Shown in pieces: positions 24,505 to 33,694 of a DNA stretch of 64,000 nucleotides; position 1 is the stretch's first letter, and every line of letters starts with the position of its first letter. Position numbers and translations under genes: made by a program. Below the pieces are notes generated by a model, which was not told where the DNA came from, ran no database searches, and worked only from the letters and a program-made list of their open reading frames with translations. Location of the stretch: positions 124,001-188,000 of the forward strand of contig NZ_JBEQCS010000002.1 in NCBI RefSeq assembly GCF_046054195.1. Direction: 5' to 3'. Source of the stretch: Celerinatantimonas sp046054195. GTDB lineage: Bacteria; Pseudomonadota; Gammaproteobacteria; Enterobacterales; Celerinatantimonadaceae.

Positions 24505-24923
24505 TGGGGACTCTTTGCAAGCCTAAACCAGCTTAGATTGTATCGACAAAAAAGCGCTGTATCCGTGATAGTGGCAAAATAACCTTGTTTTACCACTGTA
24601 AAGCTTGCTCTGTTTCGCCATCAAAACAGGCTCAAAGTCTTTCATTAAGGGCTAAACGATTTGAAAAACAATAAGAAAACTACGCTTATTTGCAAATTTC
24701 AGGAAAGATTGCGATGAGCTTTTAATGCTAGATAAAATAACACTCAGTGATGATTGCTCGGTACGTCACACTCAAAAATGTTATGGCAGGAAAATCGCTA
24801 ACATGTCGATTGCTAACTTACTGGAAAGCTGCTCTTTATTGCGAACCTAGAGCGTTGTGATAGCGCTTTGTTTGACAAAATACTATCACTAGACTGATTA
24901 TTAATAACACCAAAGGATACTCA
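24505..24923. other. divergent control region between the AraC gene and second immunity cluster
   Basis: About 420 bases without a gene. It must hold the promoters for the regulator (leftward) and the cluster from 24924 (rightward). Apart from the candidate promoter at 24872-24901 nothing can be assigned. Confidence 0.45.
24872..24901 (+). promoter_or_regulatory. candidate sigma-70 promoter of the second immunity cluster
   Basis: A consensus -35 TTGACA (24872-24877) is followed at 18 bases by GATTAT (24896-24901), a 4-of-6 match to TATAAT. It ends 22 bases before the ATG at 24924, giving a very short leader that carries the AAAGGA ribosome site. Confidence 0.5.
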
Positions 24924-25463
24924 ATGAATCGCTTTGAAGGCATGGTTAATGACACATATGATTGGTTTTTGCTCGCAGATCCGGCCAATGTAAGCCGTTT
25001 TAAACAGACTCATCAATTAGAGAATGACCTACTTCATGTTTTAACCACTGATGATATTGGCGATACAGTCGTTTCTGATGGCATACTAATCCCTCTGATG
25101 GGCATTAATAACCTAGCCTACACGATTTATCTTAATGCTGATGAGCCATCAGTATTTGCAACGCAAAACATCACTCCAACCCATCAACAAACTGGCTATA
25201 TCATCGAAGTCATCAACCAAAGTGTGCAGCTATTTACCGTCCCTTATTTAACAAATTGGGATAAATATCTACCCGACTTAGTCAAATATGGCAATAATCA
25301 GCGCTTACCTAAGCTAACTTTAGAAAATGGTTGGTACAATTTGAGCGTCAATGCCGGAGAATTACCCAATGAACACTGCACCGTGTTTGAGTTTTGTTTG
25401 AGCAAACAAACACAAAAGCCACCATTCTCGGCAGATATCAATTATCAATATGCCCTTCAATAG
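24924..25463 (+). CDS. hypothetical immunity-type protein
   Basis: A 179-residue soluble protein opening the second small cluster. It begins NRFEGMVNDTYDWFLLADP, has a strand-rich middle (DGILIPLMGINNLAYTIYL, GYIIEVINQSVQLFTV), then LTLENGWYNLSVNAGELP near residue 130-147, where the W-Y-x-L-x-V...G-E-L looks like a family core. I do not recognise the family. The next gene begins 11 bases after its stop. Confidence 0.5.
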   Translation: MNRFEGMVNDTYDWFLLADPANVSRFKQTHQLENDLLHVLTTDDIGDTVVSDGILIPLMGINNLAYTIYLNADEPSVFATQNITPTHQQTGYIIEVINQSVQLFTVPYLTNWDKYLPDLVKYGNNQRLPKLTLENGWYNLSVNAGELPNEHCTVFEFCLSKQTQKPPFSADINYQYALQ

Positions 25464-25474
25464 AGGAATTGCTC

Positions 25475-25996
25475 ATGCTTACAGCTAAAGAACATCGCCA
25501 AGCAACGCTAATAGCAGCAGGAGTTAACGGCGACTTTCTCGAAGCCCTTAAAGATGACTCGAAACTGGGCAAATTACAGTATTTCGTACAACCTCCTGTT
25601 GGCGGTTATAACTATCTGCCATCCATTATGGATGATTACGACATTCTCAAAGGCTCTACTATTACCCCCATTTGCGATGGTGGTGCAGATGATGAATTTT
25701 TTGTAATGCTAACCGCTGGTAGCCAGCATCGTTTTGTTCGTATTGAGCTAGAAGCCGACAAAATTTATAACGATTTTGCAGATAGCTTTGAGCTGATGCT
25801 CGCCTATATTCTGCTCGATTTTTACGGTTTTGATGAAAACATGACATTGGATGATCATATTCATTTTGCCACCACAATGGGGCTAAAAAATGCAGATGTG
25901 ATATTTAAACGCTTTGCCACAATTTACCCAGATGCCGATTTAAAGCAAATTGAACAATGGCAAAAACAGCAACTACCAGCATTGCTCGGGCAATAG
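25475..25996 (+). CDS. SUKH-like immunity protein
   Basis: A 173-residue protein starting MLTAKEHRQ; a frame from 25394 overlaps the previous gene and is rejected because AGAGGAATT sits before 25475. The segment DDYDILKGSTITPICDGGADDEFFVML followed by HRFVRIELEADKIYNDF and SFELMLAYILLDFY has the order expected of a SUKH (SMI1/KNR4) fold: I-x-P-I-x-x-G-x-x-D-x-F. Likeness is moderate. It probably binds a toxin, by analogy. Confidence 0.5.
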   Translation: MLTAKEHRQATLIAAGVNGDFLEALKDDSKLGKLQYFVQPPVGGYNYLPSIMDDYDILKGSTITPICDGGADDEFFVMLTAGSQHRFVRIELEADKIYNDFADSFELMLAYILLDFYGFDENMTLDDHIHFATTMGLKNADVIFKRFATIYPDADLKQIEQWQKQQLPALLGQ

Positions 25997-26026
25997 TCCA
26001 AACAGAGTATTTAAAAAGGACTAATC

Positions 26027-26446
26027 ATGAATAAAAAACAACTTAAAACCCGGCGTAACAGCACTGTTGCCCTGTTAATGAGTAATGCAAAATGGCGAAA
26101 ATTATTTGAATTAGCCGCGCGCATAGAACCACCACTTGGCGGGGTAACCTGGCAATTTTTATTTACTGATGAGCCACAAATTGGCCCGCTCAATGTTGCG
26201 CAATGTCTAGTTTGCGATAACAGTCATTTTGCTGATTGTTGGCCATTTCCCTGCATTGAACTTAAAGATATCGACTGGATATTCGTGCCCGATGAATATC
26301 ACTCTTCGCACAGCGACCCAAAGCGGCCACTTCCCATGCTCAAAAATGATGTGAATGGATTTATTGCACTCGTGCAGCAAAATGGTCAATTTCCACTGGA
26401 GCGAACTGACACCGGGGTGAAGATTACCGGGTATCAGTGGCGTTAA
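26027..26446 (+). CDS. DUF6678-like protein
   Basis: A 139-residue protein. The start RNSTVALLMSNAKWRKLFELA resembles DUF6678, whose members open with an N-x-x-K-W-R-x-L-F motif. It continues VTWQFLFTDEP, CWPFPCIELKDIDWI (near residue 75-90) and ends in a short strand. Function is unknown; I recall the family from immunity-type loci. The Shine-Dalgarno AAAAGGAC is 8 bases upstream. Confidence 0.5.
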   Translation: MNKKQLKTRRNSTVALLMSNAKWRKLFELAARIEPPLGGVTWQFLFTDEPQIGPLNVAQCLVCDNSHFADCWPFPCIELKDIDWIFVPDEYHSSHSDPKRPLPMLKNDVNGFIALVQQNGQFPLERTDTGVKITGYQWR

Positions 26447-26461
26447 AGGCAAGGTAGTAAC

Positions 26462-26770
26462 ATGAGTAAAATCAAACATCCTCAACAGAAAAAACAGCTG
26501 AGTTATCAGAAAGATTGCCGGAACTGCTATGGCGAAAATGATAAAAGTAGCCGCAAAAGTATTCATCGAGCCAAAACGAGAAGCTCTCGATTACAGCGTC
26601 GTAGCGATACTGAATTAAGCAAACTTACTTGTTATCAATTAGATACTGAGTTGGCACAAGAAGTTGATGCAACGGTTCGAGTCAGAGCTAAACAAGCGCG
26701 TTATCGCGGCTTTAAAAAAGTACCCGATGAGCCGCTCAACCGACATCTACAGCGAAAACTGAAACATTGA
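26462..26770 (+). CDS. basic hypothetical protein
   Basis: A 102-residue very basic protein (many Lys and Arg). The centre reads KDCRNCYGENDKSSRKSIHRAK, a pattern I associate with small uncharacterised proteins found beside DUF immunity genes. It has no predicted membrane part. The basic charge suggests nucleic acid or acidic-partner binding. It lies 15 bases after the DUF6678-like gene, so the two are probably a functional pair. Confidence 0.5.
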   Translation: MSKIKHPQQKKQLSYQKDCRNCYGENDKSSRKSIHRAKTRSSRLQRRSDTELSKLTCYQLDTELAQEVDATVRVRAKQARYRGFKKVPDEPLNRHLQRKLKH

Positions 26771-26800
26771 TTGTTTCAACCGATAAAAGAGCAAAACACC

Positions 26801-27196
26801 ATGCCCAACTGCCTTCGATGCCAAACCCCTCTTGAAAATGTGACGCCGACACCAACTGAACAGGTGCGATTTTTTGCCTGCCCGCATTGCCACTGCCAAT
26901 ATACGCAAAACGAACAAGGTCGGCTGTTCGATCGCTGGTTAATGCCTCTCACGGTGCCGCTATATATGATCCTATTTGAAAAAGAGCCACTCACCTGCAT
27001 TGAAAGGGTTGCATCTTTTGTAATGGAAAAACCAAGTGAGTATCGAAAAGTTCTTCTGGAACATATCGATGCCGAATTAAGCTCACCAACACAACGATTA
27101 AGCGATATCCACAAATTTAGTTATGCTAATGAGCAACAATTACGAGAATTTTTAGCAAAACTAAGAGCAAAGATCGCCGATTTATCAGAAAAATAA
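26801..27196 (+). CDS. zinc-ribbon protein, unknown
   Basis: A 131-residue protein starting MPNCLRCQTPLENV. Two C-x2-C pairs (Cys4/Cys7 and ACPHCHCQY near residue 26-32) form a zinc ribbon at the N terminus. After it come GRLFDRWLMPLTVPLYMILF and a helical tail. A longer frame from 26771 is possible but lacks support. It is last in the second cluster and is followed by a strong terminator. Confidence 0.55.
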   Translation: MPNCLRCQTPLENVTPTPTEQVRFFACPHCHCQYTQNEQGRLFDRWLMPLTVPLYMILFEKEPLTCIERVASFVMEKPSEYRKVLLEHIDAELSSPTQRLSDIHKFSYANEQQLREFLAKLRAKIADLSEK

Positions 27197-27213
27197 ATTT
27201 ACCTTTGCAAAAC

Positions 27214-27241
27214 AAACAAGCCTCTAAAAAGAGGCTTGTTT
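27214..27241. terminator. bidirectional terminator
   Basis: A perfect 12-bp stem AAACAAGCCTCT / AGAGGCTTGTTT with loop AAAA. It lies between the rightward zinc-ribbon gene and the leftward transporter gene and can serve both. Confidence 0.85.
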
Positions 27242-27259
27242 ACTCAAAAAATTCCCATC

Positions 27260-28540
27260 TTAAGAAGCAGCCAAAGGCATCGGGGCACGGCTTTTGACCA
27301 GCAAGAATAATGCTATCATCCCGCCGACTGCCAAAATGCTGGCTAAAATAAATGCAGAATGATATCCCCCACCATACTGGATGATAAATCCGGTGACCGC
27401 CGGTGACATAATCCCCGCCAGATTGGATAAGAGATGCACAAACCCTCCGGTTGTCCCAATTTTTTCTGGTGGAACAATATCCTGTAATAAAGACCAACAA
27501 GCCTGTGGCGTCATATAAGCGAAGATAGTAGCAATCGTAATACACGTTACAGCCATATATAAGCTGCTAACATAAGCGGTCGCAAAGACACTAATGGCAG
27601 CGATACCAAGCCCGACAAAAATAATAATTTTGCGCGATAACACAAAGTTATTTAACTTGCCGAAAATATAGTCACAGATAGCCCCACCAGCGATAAAGCC
27701 AACCGTTGCCCCAAGCCATGGCAACATCCCCACAATACTCATACTTTTAATATCTAGGTGCTGAAAATCGACGAGATAAATCGGCAACCAAGACAGAAAG
27801 AAATACTGGATGTAATTAAAACAAAAGAATGCTAACGCAACGCCAATCACCGGCATTGACAATATATATCGCCACATTGAGTCATGCCCTGTTTGGGCTT
27901 TCTGACACGTTTCTTTAGCCGGGCGACTATTAACAATGAGCGCAGCTTCTTCTTCTGAAACTTTATTATGAATTTCTGGTTTATCTTTAAAAAATAATAA
28001 CCATGCGCCCAACCAAACGAAGCCCAGCAGGGCAATCACAATAAATGAAATCCGCCAACCGCAATATAACCCAACAAAGCCAACAATCGGTGCTGATAAT
28101 GCAGCGCCCAAAGGCTGTCCGGCATTTGTAAAGCCAACTGCACGGCCCACCTCTTTTTTAGGAAACCAGTTTGAAATTGATTTGTTGGTCGTGGTTCCCA
28201 TGGGCCCTTCACCGATACCAAACAGAACTCGCACAATCACTAAATGGAAAAAGCCGCCAACTAGAGCGGTTGCCCCGCAGAACAGTGACCACACAGCCAT
28301 CGCCCAACCATAGACGCGTTTCGGGCCATATTTATCTGCGCCCCAGCCACCGATAAAGCAGAACAGACAATAGCCAATAAAAAAGCAACTAAACAAAATA
28401 CCGAGCTGAGAGTCGGTAATCTTTAAATCACCTTTTATCAAAGGCGCCATAATGGAGAGTGCCGAACGGTCCATGTAATTAAGCACTCCGGCGAAAAACA
28501 ACAGTAGGGCTACATAATATCTATATTTTGTTCTGAACAT
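27260..28540 (-). CDS. MFS transporter, sugar-acid (ACS) type
   Basis: A 426-residue major facilitator with 12 predicted spans, resembling the anion:cation symporter family (ExuT, GudP, DgoT). Marks are LNYMDRSALSIMAPLI at the end of span 1, GGWGADKYGPKRVYGW between spans 2 and 3, and RVLFGIGEGPMGTTTNKSISNWFP in span 4. It probably imports a hexonate or hexuronate for the enolase-superfamily enzyme whose gene lies 17 bases upstream in the same leftward operon. Confidence 0.85.
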   Translation of the reverse strand: MFRTKYRYYVALLLFFAGVLNYMDRSALSIMAPLIKGDLKITDSQLGILFSCFFIGYCLFCFIGGWGADKYGPKRVYGWAMAVWSLFCGATALVGGFFHLVIVRVLFGIGEGPMGTTTNKSISNWFPKKEVGRAVGFTNAGQPLGAALSAPIVGFVGLYCGWRISFIVIALLGFVWLGAWLLFFKDKPEIHNKVSEEEAALIVNSRPAKETCQKAQTGHDSMWRYILSMPVIGVALAFFCFNYIQYFFLSWLPIYLVDFQHLDIKSMSIVGMLPWLGATVGFIAGGAICDYIFGKLNNFVLSRKIIIFVGLGIAAISVFATAYVSSLYMAVTCITIATIFAYMTPQACWSLLQDIVPPEKIGTTGGFVHLLSNLAGIMSPAVTGFIIQYGGGYHSAFILASILAVGGMIALFLLVKSRAPMPLAAS

Positions 28541-28557
28541 AGTTCTATCCTTAGTTC

Positions 28558-29688
28558 TTATTCAATCGAACAAGATTTAATTTTTATTTTATTTATTAGC
28601 TCTGGAGCAGGGTTAAATCCCAATCCAGGAGTTGTAGGTAAGGTAATTATGGGTTGATATTTTAATAGTGGATGGATAATAGGGTTGTACTTAATAAAAG
28701 GCACTTCTAATTTAACATCATCATCGAGCAATGTTGTTAAATGAGCAGTGGCAAGCATTCCAGCACCATAGTAAAAACAGTGTGGGGAAATTTTAATCTT
28801 GCGATTTTTTGCCACTTCAAATAAATTCAACATTGCCGTTATACCACCAATTTTGGCAACGCTAGGCTGAAAATAATCTACTGCATGTGTTTTTTCAAAG
28901 TTAATGAAATCTATTTCACCATTAGCATTTTCACCAGCAGAAATAGGAATACCAAATGTTCTTATTTGAGCAAGATTTTCTAAATTATCGGGTGGCCAAA
29001 TGGGTTCTTCAATCCACTTAAGATTAAATCCTCTTACTTTTTCAAAATAATCATTTGCCTGGTCAAAGCTTAAAATGCAATTAAGATCAACCGATAATTC
29101 AATATCGTCTGATAATTGTTCGCGAATTAAGCCAATGGTGCTGACTTTATTCTCATGAACTTTAATTTCTCGGTAACCAGCATCCATAACTTCTTGTAAT
29201 GTTTTATACAAGCCAGTCACATTGTCGTCATAATTAACCAAGCTTGGATACAGTTCGATTTTATCGCGTTTACCCCCTAAAAATTGCCACAATGGTTGCT
29301 GATTGGCTTTCGATAATAAGTCCCATAGCGCAATATCAATGGCTGATAATGCATAGCGAATCGGCCCTGTTCGACCAAAGGCATGAAAAGACAGCTCAGC
29401 CTGATGCATTAAGGCTTTTAAATCATCGATACAAGCAAATGATTTATTTAAAAAAAACGGGCCAACAACTTCTTTAAGAGCTTGATAGGTAACCGGATTT
29501 ATCAGATGTCCAAATCCCTCACCCCAACCGTTCAACTGATTATCCGTTTCAATCTTAACCAAGAGCGATTGCATTTGGGAAACCTCAGCAGAAGCTGCAT
29601 TAAAATCTTGCTCTGCTGATGAACTTTTTACTCGATTAGAATCAAAAGGAACAGAGACAATCATAATGTCTATTTTCTTGATGATCAT
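28558..29688 (-). CDS. enolase-superfamily enzyme (mandelate racemase/muconate lactonizing type)
   Basis: A 376-residue dehydratase, racemase or cycloisomerase. The start at 29688 is chosen for its AAGG site 8 bases upstream; a frame from 29754 is less likely. Metal ligands are visible: Asp in SVDLNCIL, Glu in IEEPIWPP and Glu in AGENANGE. The catalytic His is in SPHCFYYGAGM. The usual K-x-K base pair reads IKVHENK, and the Asp that usually partners the His reads QPSVAKIGG, so the chemistry may differ from mandelate racemase. Substrate is unknown; a sugar acid is inferred from the transporter. Confidence 0.8.
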   Translation of the reverse strand: MIIKKIDIMIVSVPFDSNRVKSSSAEQDFNAASAEVSQMQSLLVKIETDNQLNGWGEGFGHLINPVTYQALKEVVGPFFLNKSFACIDDLKALMHQAELSFHAFGRTGPIRYALSAIDIALWDLLSKANQQPLWQFLGGKRDKIELYPSLVNYDDNVTGLYKTLQEVMDAGYREIKVHENKVSTIGLIREQLSDDIELSVDLNCILSFDQANDYFEKVRGFNLKWIEEPIWPPDNLENLAQIRTFGIPISAGENANGEIDFINFEKTHAVDYFQPSVAKIGGITAMLNLFEVAKNRKIKISPHCFYYGAGMLATAHLTTLLDDDVKLEVPFIKYNPIIHPLLKYQPIITLPTTPGLGFNPAPELINKIKIKSCSIE

Positions 29689-30099
29689 ACTAATAACCTT
29701 ATTTAAATACTTCTTTCTAAAGCCTATTAACAACCTAGCGATAATATAATTCAATTGATTAAAAAAGGATGATGGAGAAAATGTGAAGTGTTCTACAATA
29801 GTTTGTGCACTCGCAATAGAAACACAAACAGCATTCTTGAGAGTTTAGACATTTGCCCAATAGGTTAATTTCTTTCTATTAACTATTTTGGGTAAAAATG
29901 TAATTTGCATGTAAAAAATTTAATATGGTTTAGCCACAGTTAATCCATGGATTTAACCGCACCATTATTGATAAAAACATTTTTATTTGATTAGTGTTAT
30001 TTTTCAAAACAATTAACGTCTCTTAAGGGAATCTTAAAAAAGCATAATTAAACTGCTCCTACAATAACTTTGACATTGATGCAAATTCAAGAGGTTACG
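29689..30099. other. divergent promoter region
   Basis: About 410 AT-rich bases between the leftward enolase-superfamily gene and the rightward glycosyltransferase gene. No gene or clear operator is seen. Confidence 0.4.
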
Positions 30100-31293
30100 A
30101 TGGCAAGCTATCAATGGATGAAATTTGTAAGCAGAACTCAAATAAAAAATTTATCTAGAAAGTTTGATCATGCTCGCAAAAAAGCAATGCAACCTTTAAT
30201 CGACCTATTATTACGGTTAATCAAACGACGAAATGCGCAAGAGGAACTGCTCGATAAAGAGCTGGTTAAACGTATTGTGATTGTTAGAAGTAACCGTCGT
30301 ATCGGTAATACTGTTTTTTTGATCCCTTTTGTTGATCAGATAAAAACAACATTTCCAAATGCGCACATCACATTGATTCTCAAAGAACCTTGGCAAAAAC
30401 AACTGTTCGCCCATTTAGATGTGAATCAGTTTCTGTTCAGCCAGTTCCGATTGAAAAATCTGCGACTGTGTTTTAAATCACTCTGGGCCTTAACAAAAGG
30501 CAGCTATGATTTAGCCTTGGCGCCTTGCGGCTCGTCTCAAGACTCGATTATTTGCGCTTTACTCAATGCCAAAAACAAGGTGGCATATAAGAAAGCCCGT
30601 TATAGCGAAGCTTATACCCATACCGTCGCCCAAAAGAACACCTTTGGTCATGCAGCATTGCAATGCCTTGATTTAATTTCTCAAATTTATGACTCTTCAG
30701 CCCCTATCGGCAACTATCGAATGATTTTAAGCCACAGTGAACAAGCCAGAGGTTTAGCAAGTCGTCGAGCATACAGCAGCCATTCTCAACAGCTTTGCAT
30801 CTCATTTTTTCGAGGAGCCAGGGGAGATAAACAACTCAACGATGAGACTTGGCTTAAAATTCTGAATCAGTTTAATCAAGCAGCAACATTGCCGATTCAT
30901 TGGATTGAAGTCATGGCGCCAGATATGAGTGAACCGCTGCTTCATAATACCTCGATTTATCGAGCAAAAGGTTTAAGAGAGCTGGCTGGCTTTTTAAAAT
31001 ACAATGATGCGTTCATTAGCTGTGATACTGGCCCGCTGCATCTAGCTGACGCCGTTGATTGCCGTTGTATTGGTCTTTACACCCACACCAATCCGCTTGT
31101 TTATGGCCTGTTAAATGAAAAAAGTTTTCATATCGACGACATCGATAATTTTGATGCCGCAACTATTTTGCAAATGGTATTGTCTGAACGGCCAATATTA
31201 GCGCCATCGCAAGCCTTGCTAACTTATTATCCAACACCAACTCAAAGCGAGAGTGAACCTTCGCTTAGTTTTGAGGCAGTGCAAACGTTGTAA
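30100..31293 (+). CDS. glycosyltransferase family 9 (heptosyltransferase-like)
   Basis: A 397-residue GT9 protein, related to the LPS heptosyltransferases WaaC/WaaF. The N-terminal Rossmann start is IVRSNRRIGNTVFLIPFVDQI and the C-terminal donor-binding block is FISCDTGPLHLADAVDCRCIGLY, with H-T-N-P nearby. Start 30100 is favoured by AGAGG upstream; TTG at 30070 or ATG at 30079 would be longer. It stands alone without an LPS cluster. It presumably adds a sugar to lipopolysaccharide core or another surface glycan at the inner face of the inner membrane. Confidence 0.82.
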   Translation: MASYQWMKFVSRTQIKNLSRKFDHARKKAMQPLIDLLLRLIKRRNAQEELLDKELVKRIVIVRSNRRIGNTVFLIPFVDQIKTTFPNAHITLILKEPWQKQLFAHLDVNQFLFSQFRLKNLRLCFKSLWALTKGSYDLALAPCGSSQDSIICALLNAKNKVAYKKARYSEAYTHTVAQKNTFGHAALQCLDLISQIYDSSAPIGNYRMILSHSEQARGLASRRAYSSHSQQLCISFFRGARGDKQLNDETWLKILNQFNQAATLPIHWIEVMAPDMSEPLLHNTSIYRAKGLRELAGFLKYNDAFISCDTGPLHLADAVDCRCIGLYTHTNPLVYGLLNEKSFHIDDIDNFDAATILQMVLSERPILAPSQALLTYYPTPTQSESEPSLSFEAVQTL

Positions 31294-31340
31294 TTTTTCG
31301 TTAATAAATTCTTAAGCTTTCAAGCGTAATCTCGACAAAT

Positions 31341-31365
31341 GCCTGCAATAAAGTGTTTTGCAGGC
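31341..31365 (+). terminator. hairpin after the GT9 gene
   Basis: A perfect 8-bp stem GCCTGCAA / TTGCAGGC with a 9-base loop, 48 bases after the GT9 stop. No T-run follows, so terminator activity is moderate at best. Confidence 0.5.
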
Positions 31366-31406
31366 TACAACACCTTGTTTACTCGAACATAAACCATGAG
31401 ATGATT

Positions 31407-31967
31407 ATGAGCAAAGCAACCCACTGGGACATTATCGTAAAATTGACGCACTGGAGCGTCGCCTTAGGGTTTTTAATCAATTATTTTGTGACGGATGCGG
31501 GCAGTCAGGTGCATCAATGGGTAGGTTATAGTGTTGTCGCTGTGGTTGTCATTCGTCTGCTGTGGGGACTGATTGCAAAGCCACCGGCTCGATTGTCTTC
31601 ATTTCTACCGAATATTCCCAACGCATTCACCCATATTATTAAAGTCACAACCACGCGAGAAGACCATCACCAAGGGCATAATCCAGCTGGGGCAATTATG
31701 ATCTGGTGTATGTGGAGTGGGCTTTTACTCATCGGACTGAGCGGTTACATGATGGAAACGGACTATTTCTGGGATCAGGGTTGGCTAAGAATGGTCCATG
31801 TTGGCGCAGTAAACGTTACTTTATGCTGTGTCTGTATTCACATCGCATCGGTTATCATTATGGGCCGGATCACCGGCCGTTCATATATAAAAGAGATGCT
31901 GCCGAGCCCGAAAAAAATACGCCATCTTCGACGAGCTCGACACATTACCCCAACCAATAAATCGTAA
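31407..31967 (+). CDS. cytochrome b561 family protein
   Basis: A 186-residue, four-span inner-membrane di-heme b cytochrome. Candidate heme histidines are in KLTHWSVALGF (span 1), VHQWVGYSV (span 2), RMVHVGAVNV and CVCIHIASVI (spans 3-4). A histidine-rich DHHQGHNPAG loop follows span 2. The start at 31407 (MSKATHWD) fits the family, while 31353 is the longest frame. Such proteins shuttle electrons between quinol and a periplasmic partner; none is adjacent, though a soluble cytochrome b562 lies at 40.6 kb. Confidence 0.82.
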   Translation: MSKATHWDIIVKLTHWSVALGFLINYFVTDAGSQVHQWVGYSVVAVVVIRLLWGLIAKPPARLSSFLPNIPNAFTHIIKVTTTREDHHQGHNPAGAIMIWCMWSGLLLIGLSGYMMETDYFWDQGWLRMVHVGAVNVTLCCVCIHIASVIIMGRITGRSYIKEMLPSPKKIRHLRRARHITPTNKS

Positions 31968-31992
31968 AAATAGAGCATATAAGCTGAGCTGG

Positions 31993-33303
31993 CTATGCAA
32001 TCGCAGGCAAACGATGTACGTCGCTAAATATAGGTAATTGCAGCAGCGTAAGCTGTGACTCAGTATCAGGATCGCCATGTTGCGCGATTACATAACAGGG
32101 ATCTATTCGCTCTCGAACCAGAGAAACGAGCTGCGCATCAAGTTTGCCGGATGCCACCATCTTATCAAGGAGTATTAAAGCAGCATCACAGCTCATCCCT
32201 TTGCGATAGGGGCGATGCTGCACCAGTGCTTGGAATACATCGGCTACAGCGATAATTCTAGCTTCAATCGTCAAATCTTGTTTGCGCGGATGAAATGGAT
32301 AACCAGCTTGATTCAACCCTTCATGATGAAAAGCAGCCCACCGAGCTATCTCTTCTAATCCGCTGATCGCTCTTAATATTTCATAGGTCTCATAACTGTG
32401 TTGATTCATCACCGCCCGCTCGACATCATCCAGTGCTCCTGGTTTATCGAGAATACGATCGGGCGTATGCAATTTACCCAAATCATGCAGTAATCCAGCA
32501 ATCTCTATCTTTTGACACTGTTGTGGAGTTAGCCCAAAAGAGATAGCCAGAAACTTTGCTACCGCCGCGACTCTAACCGAGTGCTGCGCTGTGAATGGAC
32601 TTTTTTGATCCACGATATAAGCCATAATCAAAGAAAGTTGTTTAAGCTCATCAAGGGAGAGCTGTTGCTTTGCGGGCAGGTTTGCCATATCACAAACGAA
32701 GCGGAAGATATGGCGATCTTCTAGCGCAATCCAAAATGACTCACAATTAGAAATCGCTAAAAAAGCATCCACTAACTTGGGTTGAAAATAGCTATCCTCA
32801 TGCGCTTTAATCGCTTCGATAATGTCATCTTTAGCCAATAAAATATCTGCTTTATCGTGCGTTGCACCCAGCACATCAATCCGGTCAGATAAGAAAATTA
32901 AATTACTCATCCGCCGGTCATAACTGCTGATATCCACCGATGAAAGTAACTGCCAAGGGGTGTGATGGTATAAAATCGGCAGCGCATATTTAGACAATGG
33001 CGCAAAATTTTTGAGTAACTGATAGCCAATATTGCAATGAATATAAGCATCACTCCAATCAAAGTGGTTCACTAAATTAGAGTGCATTTGCTCGTTGGAA
33101 ACTCCGCAATCATGCAACATTCCCAATTCGAAGGCAAAGCTGATATCACTTTGACTAAAACCAAGCTGAGAACCTATCTGGCTGGCTATATATCCAACGC
33201 GTTTGCCATGATTGGTATCATTCATTCCAACCAAAGACACCGCCGTTTCAAGTGCGATGACCATCTGTCGCAGGTCAACATTTAAATCCATGTTTTGGAC
33301 CAT
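31993..33303 (-). CDS. HD domain plus HD-GYP domain protein
   Basis: A 436-residue protein with two HD-type domains. The first is at about 15-170 (HGKRVGYIASQIG, MLHDCG) and lacks the GYP part. The second at about 240-400 is a full HD-GYP: HSVRVAAVAKFLA, LLHDLGKLHTPDRIL, FHHEGLNQAGYPF and DVFQALVQHRPYRKG. HD-GYP domains hydrolyse cyclic di-GMP. The loose GYPF and the metal-binding HHE are present, so it is probably active. GAGGTGG precedes the start. Confidence 0.85.
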   Translation of the reverse strand: MVQNMDLNVDLRQMVIALETAVSLVGMNDTNHGKRVGYIASQIGSQLGFSQSDISFAFELGMLHDCGVSNEQMHSNLVNHFDWSDAYIHCNIGYQLLKNFAPLSKYALPILYHHTPWQLLSSVDISSYDRRMSNLIFLSDRIDVLGATHDKADILLAKDDIIEAIKAHEDSYFQPKLVDAFLAISNCESFWIALEDRHIFRFVCDMANLPAKQQLSLDELKQLSLIMAYIVDQKSPFTAQHSVRVAAVAKFLAISFGLTPQQCQKIEIAGLLHDLGKLHTPDRILDKPGALDDVERAVMNQHSYETYEILRAISGLEEIARWAAFHHEGLNQAGYPFHPRKQDLTIEARIIAVADVFQALVQHRPYRKGMSCDAALILLDKMVASGKLDAQLVSLVRERIDPCYVIAQHGDPDTESQLTLLQLPIFSDVHRLPAIA

Positions 33304-33466
33304 CTGCCACCTCGAATATCAGTGTTTGTTTTACTCAAATCATAGCTGACTTTGCCGAGCAACGACGGGCCAATCTTCGGTAATGAGCGGGCGAGTATCA
33401 ACACACGCTTGAATGACGGTTGAAACAAAAAAGAAGAAGATGATAAAAATGCGGTGGAACTGAAAT

Positions 33467-33541
33467 TGGAGCGGGCAGCGAGAATCGAACTCGCGTCACC
33501 AGCTTGGGAAGCTGAGGTAATAACCACTATACGATGCCCGC
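33467..33541 (-). tRNA. glyU: tRNA-Gly(CCC)
   Basis: Read on the minus strand it starts GCGGGCATCGTATAGTGG and ends in TGCCCGC, giving a perfect 7-bp acceptor stem, then discriminator T and an encoded CCA. The anticodon arm is CAGC-TTCCCAA-GCTG, so the anticodon is CCC. The T arm contains GTTCGATTC. The gene is complete at 75 bases including CCA. Confidence 0.95.
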
Positions 33542-33694
33542 TAAGGCAAACTTGCTTAAGAGCTTTAACCAAGTGCGGGTATTATATCAAGAAAAAAACC
33601 AAGCGCTAGTCGCAGCCTCCCATATTTTCATCAATTCCGTTTGATGAATCACTTTTTAAACAACTGTTTAGCTAATATTTCCTCAAGAGCACCA

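Noticed and set aside
33282..33572. 96-codon minus-strand frame over the tRNA gene
   Set aside because: It contains the complete tRNA-Gly and overlaps the HD-GYP start, so it is chance open sequence.
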